Positions 55,801 through 64,000 of a stretch of DNA of 64,000 bases are shown here, one piece after another; the stretch's first letter is position 1; the number at the start of each line of letters is the position of its first letter. The stretch comes from Callaeas wilsoni. Its lineage: Eukaryota; Chordata; Aves; Passeriformes; Callaeidae. Location: NCBI GenBank assembly GCA_013398955.1, contig VWPU01010332.1:1-64000 (forward strand). Reading direction: 5' to 3'. The position numbers and the translations under genes were made by a program. Under the pieces are notes generated by a model. It made no database searches. It had not been told where the DNA came from and was given only the letters and a program-made list of their open reading frames with translations.

Positions 55801-58800
55801 TGAGCTTTGGCATAGTTATATATGCTGTGATCATGCATCTATAATAGGAAGAAATCCTTTTCTTCCATTCCACAACTGTTTCCAGTTCTATAAAACTGAA
55901 GTCTTCAGTATTCTGCATAGGTAAGGAGATGAAACCCAGCAGGATCCATGCTACTTATGAGAAAAGCAGGAGGAGGAAGGATATAAAAGTTAAGCACAGC
56001 ATCCAAATCTGATGCTAGAAATTGTCACATTATTCTGTTTAGTTTGGCCACAGATGCATGGTACCCTGGACAATCGTTGGGTGTTACAATGGTTATGTGT
56101 GGGTTCTAGTGGTTCTCTCTGTCCTTCACTTCGTGCAAAGCTGACTGATGAGATACTGACTGACATGTTGTCTGCTTAACACCAATACATTAGGATCTAT
56201 AGCAGATCCTACTGTATGAAAGTGAAAAAGGAATGACTGAGTAAATCAGTCACCTTTTCCACTGTACTCATCTAAACTCTAAAGTTTACTTTTCTGTATA
56301 GTGAAGACAGTGGTATTTACTGTACAACAAAAGCAGTAGTTGCTGTCATGTGTGACAGCTAAAAATATGCAATAAGATGTGTCTGAATACCTCTGGGATG
56401 TAGTTTGAGTACTCCTGGCACTTCCTCAGCAGGTTTTATAATGCATTCATCTGGGAGGGCTGGCATTCAGCAGAGCCTATTTCAAGCATCAGAGAAGGCT
56501 TGAAGTTATTGTGCACACCAGTCTGCTGATTGTTTCATAACCCTGGCACGATACTGGAGCCTTCAGCTTCGTTGTCACACCCTTCAGGACTTTCTGGTGG
56601 CTTTTAGTGTCTCTCTGAGGAGTGCCTTGTGCTGCTCTCTCACAGACATAAGCACTGCAATCCCGCTCCGAAGCAATGACGTACTCTGTTGTGGCTCATT
56701 CGTTTCAAGTAATTGCAAGACTTGACTCTATTAGATCATCTGGAACTATTACTTATGAATATCTTCTGTAAATATTTCATTTGAAATAATGTTGATGGGA
56801 CCCCTTGGAGTCTGGGAAAACCACTTTCATTTGCAGTTTACCTCAAGGCTGCTGCCTTCCATCTGAATATCAGTGCTCACTGCACGTGGCTGCTGAAGCA
56901 GCTGGGCCATTGTCATCTCACTCCCAAAAGTTGTCTTTGAGTGACAATGGAGCCATTTGAATTCTGTTACTTGAATGACAGGTCTTTCTTTTCCCTTTGG
57001 GCAATATTTTCATGGGAAAAAAGAATTTCTTGTTGATATTGATACCTAAAAGTATTAACTCCTTCTCCTCTCCCTCTTCCCTGCAAAGAAAACAGAGGGA
57101 GACAATTTACTTTTTCATGGATGCATCAAACAAACTTCTGCAGTAGCAGGAACTAAATGACTCAATGTGTCTTGTTTTTACATATAAAAGCTGTGTTATG
57201 ACAAAGCTACAACTTTAATTCACCAATAGTGTGGCACAATAGTCTTTGCTGAAGTAAGATCAAGTCTGGAAATTAAACAATTCTAAACTAGGTATTGGCA
57301 AGAAAACGATATAATTTTGGTTTTTAAGGCATTGTCATGCATTCTAGAATGTGCCATTATTCACAAACCCTTGTATTAAAGTTTTAAACCGTGATGAAAT
57401 AGTCTCTTTTTCTCCTTATTTCTTCTTCCTAGAAGCTTGGAGTTAATTGAGATATCTTGTCTCAAAGAGAGGGGAGCATGACAATAAAATGCTTTGATCC
57501 TCAGTAGCTTCTATCTGGTGTTAGGCTGCCCTGCTTGTGAGAAACAGACATAATGTGCTGTGTTCCCTCATTCTACCAAAGGTTAAGGCTCTGGAGAACA
57601 GAGCCTGAGCTTTCAGTACATCTAGAGAGGAACATAATGACTAAGTCACAGCAGAAAATAGAAGTTAAGAAAAAGGGAGAACACATAACAAATGTTGCTC
57701 AGTTCACTGATTCATGGAAAAGATGGCACAATTATGTTACAAATCATTATTGATAATGACACTGTTGTAAGGAGAATGTAGCAATATTTGTCACTTATTG
57801 GTGAAAGCTTTTCCATTATAAAGTTGTCTACGGAGAAACTAAAAATTCCTTAAATTACTTCATTGATGTAAATTATTGCATTTTCTGTCTCTTTTCTGCA
57901 GAAGGGTGTTTTTCTTTGTGTATGTAATGGCAATTTAAACAATTTATTAATTGATTTGTACTAAAATTTTGTTAACAGTTCTACTTTTTAAATTTATCTG
58001 TGGTCAGGAGGCATTGATGTCCATCCATTTTTTAGGGGATGATCAATTTGAAAACATCACTTAATTTCTGAAGGAGCCATATAGATCGGTGACAGACAGC
58101 AATGAGAGTACCACCTTCCTGGACCACACCACTCTACGCTTGAGTGTGCTCTGCTCATTAAAAAAGGACTTCAAAACACTTTGATTTTCCATAGAACTGA
58201 CAAAGAAAATATGAAAAATTGAGAAAGTGAAGCAGCTCAAATGTCAGGATTATAATAAAAGCTCTTTAGAGTTAGACACTGTGTTCTGTTGCTTTTTCTA
58301 ATTCAAACAATCAAGACACTCGCTTTTTTTAAGGAAGCTGTAGTTGTCTGACAGCATCTATTTTATGAGTTTGTTGGCTGCATTTTGCTGTCTCCTGAAC
58401 CTTCTAGCACAAACAGAATCTGCTCAGAATGAAAACAAAATCCTGTCATTGGGAATGATGTGACTTAAAGCATTCAGATGCTCAGGCTTTACTCCTGCTC
58501 TTATTTTTACCAGGGCTCCCCAAAGTCAAGGATGACAGAGTTATGCTATGAAAATAGCACAGAACAACTCAGTTATGCATATATCTATGCCTGGATATGA
58601 AAAAAGCACACCAAAATTGTTTTTATGTATCTTGAAAAGGATAAAATACCACTCTAGGAAGCAATGCGGTCTTTTTTTTTGTTGTCTTGTTTTCTTTATC
58701 TACCCCATCTAGTGAGTAGGAAGAAAAACACATAATTATTCTCTTAATTGGTTAATTATTCCCTCTGAAGTTGGTTCATTTGTCATGTTTTAGTAGTGGT

Positions 58801-61554
58801 GTAGTGTTGATTTTAACTAGGTATGATTGGGGATTTTTGGTAAATAAGAAATGAGAAATTTTTTTTCCTGCCAATTTTCCAGTGCCCTGTTAGAATCAGG
58901 ATGAACACTGCATTGCTCATGCCAGAAGTGATATGTGTGAGCCCCACAGCCGGAACAGACTGGAACAGTCTTCATTGACTGCAACACAAGACAGATGTTT
59001 CACAACGAGTTAAAAGTGTGTGCATTGCACTTCCTTCCAGGAAAGACCTGTAGCTTGGCAAATGATTTCAGGGTGAATTGTTTAAAGGTGAAATTCTCTT
59101 GGTGAGTGCAGTTATAAGAGTTGATTAGCTTCTTACATTAATGAGGCTTCCGTAAAAGCGTTTCCCAAATTGAAAGACATCTCTAATTAAAGGCTGTGGA
59201 TTGCCCGAGTATGGGAACTGCACTTCATGGCAGTTCATCTGGCCAGTTTCATTCATGATGTCCGTGATTAGACTGACTTCCTCCAGATGTACTTCCCTCT
59301 TAGTTAAAGCAAGGTGTTTTCAATAGCAGCTGTTGACCACAGCAGAGTTTAAAATCATCTTACCCAGCTCCTCTGTCTGCCATCTGTGAAAGAGCCTTTT
59401 AAAATAAATCCTTGGCGCTGCTAGCTATTGTTCTCATTGTGTTGTTTTTTTTTTTTCATTTTATACTCTTTTGAGATGCTTTTCTAAAAAGCAAGTGAAA
59501 ATCACCCTGAAGAGAGAATGAAAGTGAATTTTCAGATATGCTATCTTCAGTTACAAATAAATTCTGCAGTTTACAGCTAAAATCAAATAAATAGTTCTTC
59601 CTATCTCCTCTTTGTCTGTGCAGTACACATTGTATTAGATCTGTGCTCCAGCAGTGACAGATACTTTAGGTGGGGTCAGGCATTTTTCTCTGAGGAACTT
59701 CTTTTTGTAAAAAACATGTCCCTTTGTTGAAGCTATGAAAAGGATACTTTAGCATAATGTTTTCATTTGTTGGAAAAATTTCCCAAATAACTTTTGTTGA
59801 CTTCCAGCCACCACTGTCTGATTTCTACAAAAACATCATTTTTATTATTATTGTTGAAATGCCTCTATACCTGGAAACCAAAAGTTAATCAGCCCAAAAA
59901 TATCTGAAAAGTTTGACATGAAAATGGAAATTATAGAAGTTATTCAACTGACATTATTTAAAAACCCCAAATTTGTGATTTGTGACTTGTTTTTGCATTT
60001 TCTTTTTTAATTCTAATTTAGAAGACATTTCTGAAATGTCAAAAATCTCGAGGGAAGGGAAAAATCACATCCTACTCAGATCTAACATTTACTGAGACAC
60101 TGGTAGGTACTCTTCAAGCGTGAATAATCTGAAGAGTTCAGAGAAAAATTGCTTAATTAAAACCTTACTACACAAGATCAAGCTCAGGCACACAAACACT
60201 GAGAAGAAGAGAATAAAATCAAACTGCCTCACACTGAACTCCAGCCATGCTCATTGTAGCCAGCACATGATGCTTCAAGTCACTGAGGCATAGTTTGACC
60301 TGTTTGAATTCTGACGTGTCTTAGTGACTAGTAAAAATAGTTTTCCAAGTCCAGAAGGGACAATGTGACCTTCCAGGATAACAATATTTTTTTGCATCCA
60401 ATTTCTGCTACAGCTGTGTTCTATAAATACTTTGTATTTGGCTTAAACAAGTCTTGAAAGTGTGCAGTCTTCTTTTGGATTTTGGAATTTTATTTCAATT
60501 ACTACCCAGGCACACTCTTAAAGGGAAGTGTTTTTGAAGACAGGATTCTCTGGCTTTACGCTCCAGCCAGTGCTCCTTGCTATGCAATTCTGGTTTGGTC
60601 TACAAATGCTGTCCAGACCCAGTGTCTTCTCAGTCAAGAAATCCTGTGATGAAACCAAGTGACCTTTTGAACTTTTTTTGTTTTTTGTAAACTACAAATT
60701 GAGCTTCTTTTGTCTCTCACTCGTTCAATGTCTTTATCAGCCTTCAATCTTGTACCTTTCTCATTATGCCAATGTAATCTTTTAAAATACAGCAACCACA
60801 ACTACGCTGCCGTGGAAACTCTTGATATAGCTTTCTTCTTCCTTCTCCTCCTCCTCTGTTCTGTTTATAGACTCAGTAGTCATAATCATCTTTTCCCCAC
60901 TGCTTTCCAGAGCTGATGCTCCATTGCCAGTCCTTTTCTGTACTTCTCGATATAAAAATGGAAAAGTTTGATTAAAATGAGTAGTAACTTAAAAGGAGTA
61001 TCAGACAGGGTTGTAAAAAATGGTAGTTTATATTCATTTTAGCCACTTAAATAGCAGTAGAGTCTAGAGCAGCTGGGAAAAGTCTTATTACCTGAGAGCC
61101 TCCTAGGTCCCAGCCAGACAAACAAGTGTTGGTTTGGGTGTATGGGGGAGGTGAAGTCAGAATTTTTAAGAAGTCTTTGTATCATCAGATGGGTTTAAGA
61201 TAGAACATATAAATGTATGAATTTCATTAATTGTAAGACAGAAGAGTTCCAGTGACAGCATTACTCGGAAAGAGAAAAAGCTCTTCATGAGCAAAGTGGA
61301 TAGGCAATAATTTCTAATATCAATTAACATGAATAAGACAATGTTAAAAATAGTAAAAAATTAAAAGTGTAGAACTGCTTTTGGATTAGAGGAACTGTAC
61401 CAATGTAACAAGTCACTTGTTCATCCATGCAAGATGAAAAAGAAAAACCTGTTTAACATATGGGGTGGGGTGAAGAGAGGAATAAATCTATAACAAGACC
61501 TTTAATAGCTTCAAATCAACTACTGATGTACATTACTGGTGATGTTGAGGCCAC

Positions 61555-62065
61555 ACATCAAATCTTGTGTTCAGTTTTGGGCCCCTCAATACAAGAAGGA
61601 CACTGAGGTTCTGAAACATGGCCCGAGAAAGAGCCGGTGGAGGGTGTGGAGCACAAGTCTGATGTGGAGCAGCCAAGGGAGCTGGGGGTGTTTAGCCTGG
61701 AGAAAAGGGGGCTGAGATGGGACCTTATTGCTCTCTACAAGTGCCTGAAAGGAGGCTGCAGCCAGGTGGGTCAGCCTCTTTTACCAGGTGACAGGCGACA
61801 GGACAAGAGGAAATGACCACATGGTACATGCAAGGAGGTTTAGATTAGATATTAGGAAAGGTTCTTTTCATGGAAAGGGTTGCAAAGCTCTGGAACAGAC
61901 AGCGGTCGAGTCACCACCCCGAAAGCGCTCCAAAAATGTGCCGATGTGGCACTTGAGAACATGCTTTAATAGTGAATATGGTGGTGGTGCTGCATTGACA
62001 GTTGGACTTGGTGATCTTAAAGGTCTTTTCCAGCCTTAACAATTTTATGGTTCTATAATTCTAAA
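61555..62065 (+). mobile_element. CR1 LINE, 5'-truncated 3' end, + orientation
   Basis: The sequence begins within the ORF2 end (TTTTGGGCCCCTCAATACAA; then [23 protein letters not shown] remnants). It continues through the 3' UTR with GGTGACAGGCGACAGGACAA and ATTAGATATTAGGAAAGG. It ends with the CR1 terminus GATCTTAAAGGTCTTTTCCA and the tail ATTTTATGGTTCTATAATTCT-type octamers. Several substitutions and stops indicate an older copy than the one at 5700. Inactive. Confidence 0.88.
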
Positions 62066-62192
62066 CATGCACTGAAAAGATTCATATGTAGCTCTATGTA
62101 ATTATGAATAGAGGACTATATTTCAGCTGTGTTTTAGAGAAACAGATTGAGGAAAGAGTAAAATAGCCCATAATGGAAAGAAATTGTGTTCC

Positions 62193-62206
62193 ATTTGCAT
62201 TTGCAT
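62193..62206 (+). promoter_or_regulatory. Two overlapping octamer (POU-type) motifs
   Basis: ATTTGCAT occurs at 62193-62200 and again at 62199-62206, sharing two bases. Octamers bind POU-domain factors. Position deep in an intron and motif match alone make function speculative. Confidence 0.25.
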
Positions 62207-64000
62207 TTCTGAAGTTGTCCAGAGAAAGCCAGAGAAATTTTTTCTACTTTTATTGGTGATGGTCTTTTTGTTATATGCATCTATTTTTTAGCACTAATTT
62301 TAAATCAGAAAGTAAATAACTGACTTGTAAACCTGAAGTGAGATTCAACTGCTGAAACTGAGATGGCTGCAAGTTGTTTTGGACTATCTTTCTAGTCACC
62401 TGAGAGAAGGAGGCACCTCCACTGCCAAATTCTTCTGACACTCACATAGGTACGTGAGGTAGATTGGATGACCTCTTGTTTCAAGTGTCAGCAAGGGAAG
62501 CCAGGCTGAACAGTCTGAAAGTCAGATGTCTGGAGCAGTGTGAGGTAAATCACATCCCAAACACGCAATATGAAAAGTACTAAAAAGCACATCATAATAC
62601 AGAAATATTCAAAACTTTACATGGTTTTTTTTCAGACAAGTAGCTATTCAAGAATCTTCTTACTTACATCTACTATTTGCATGTGATTAAGCTCAAACCA
62701 GTTGTACTTAGGAAAAGAAATTAATTTTTTCCTTCTCATCCTTTCTCACATGCCATGCCAACAGAGAATAGAAGAAATTAATTGTAGATGAGGTGGTACC
62801 CAAACCCTTGCTCCATTTCAGTCTGTTACATGTTTGTTATCTTAAAGACAAAACAGTTACAGGAGGTGAGTGTAAGGCCCAGCACAGAGACAGAGAGGCT
62901 GCCCACAGGGCATAATTCAGCCTCCAGCTCCAGTTTTCTAGGCAAAGAACTGCAACTGCACTATCACAAAGACTCAGTTTGACTCTTGGAGCTGTAAATT
63001 AGAAAAGAAAATTGAATATATACAAAGTAAAAATAATTCAAACGTGTGACTTCACAGTGGATTAAAAAATCAATTCACAACATAAACTGGCATTCTAGGA
63101 GGAAATCAGAGGCTGATTTTAGTGGTTTTTTCAATGCATGCATTTCTGGATAAAAATTGTTTAAGCATTTCAGGAAGGGATTGTCATCAACTAAACTTAT
63201 CAAATCCTCCTGCTTATAAAATGGTCCCATTTTGTACTGACTGGAGCCAACACTGATTTTCTTGCGTCATTTAAAGTTATGCACCAGTGTTATTTTTACA
63301 TTTATGCATAGATCTGCCATGCATTGAGCATTCATATGATGTTCTATGAGAGCTCAGGGTTGAGCTCACTCCCGTGGTGGATTTTCAGGCCTTTGTGGAT
63401 GTCACTGTGGTTATGCACGTTTGAAGGAGGGAGAGGCAAATGCAAGTCTCCGACTCAGGAGGTACCTTTCCCTCTGTGCAGAAGATCAATGCTTGTGTCC
63501 AATACATAATGTTAGAGCTTCTTGCTCATTGGAGTCATGTTTTATTTGCTATTTTCTGTGTAAATGCATGTAGAGGTCCCTACGTGAGCAAGGTTACAAG
63601 TGTGTGCCAGAATCTAATATAAAGTATTTAATTGAGTCCTTAGCTCTAGTGTGCCAACAGGCTGTTTGGGGAGATTCTACAACCTGACAGGAAATGAAAA
63701 GCTGAGCTTTGCTGGTTAAATTCTGCAGTATTATGTGTGGATCCATGGATTTTTCATATGCATGGAGCGAGCACACACCATAAAACCAAGATCTGCTTTT
63801 CGGAGTGAAGGCTAAATCTTCTGTTCCTTTAAAATAACACAAAACCTCTGACTAATTTACCAACTAGGTAACTTATCTGAGTATATTTATTTTTTAATGG
63901 AAAATTTTTTTCTTTAATTAAATCAATATTCTGCAGATAAGTATCTTCTTTAAATGCAAAATTTAGAGGTTCACCGGTAACCCAGGAGAATAAAGAGCTA

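Overview
This is vertebrate, almost certainly avian, nuclear DNA. Coding sequence is split into short exons with GT-AG borders and long AT-rich introns. The interspersed repeats are CR1 LINE fragments with typical bird 3' ends (octamer tails such as ATTCTGTG), plus one probable avian retroviral LTR. There are no bacterial, plasmid or phage features.

The window is one gene read on the + strand: the 5' part of GLRA2, the glycine receptor alpha-2 subunit (a chloride-conducting Cys-loop receptor). A CpG-rich promoter lies at 1-200, followed by a leader with several upstream ATGs. Coding exons are 695-762, 2932-3065, 25242-25309 or 25406-25473 (two alternative versions of exon 3), 32164-32387, 45769-45851, 46800-46937 and 49166-49380. 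With either version of exon 3 they add up to 930 nt, an uninterrupted 310-codon reading frame. It runs from the initiator Met through the signal peptide, the whole extracellular glycine-binding domain, TM1 and TM2, ending just after the M2-M3 linker begins. TM3, the intracellular loop and TM4 must lie beyond 64000; I looked for the next exon and did not find it.

The biologically richest spot is 25242-25473, where two 68-nt copies of exon 3 sit 96 nt apart. They differ at 11 of 68 bases but at only two residues (Val-Thr versus Ile-Ala at precursor positions 85-86). Using both would shift the frame, so they must be mutually exclusive. This is the known alpha-2A/alpha-2B splice choice. A Pro codon homologous to a known C-to-U editing site is at 46877-46879.

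The rest is intron. Intron 2 (22 kb) holds four CR1 pieces, two of them an inverted pair just upstream of the alternative exons, and the LTR-like segment with the only ambiguous base (13380). Intron 4 carries a long (AAAG)n tract near exon 5. Intron 7 (at least 14.6 kb) is mostly featureless apart from one CR1 3' end. I saw no second gene, RNA gene or undescribed system; most open frames here are chance or CR1 remnants.
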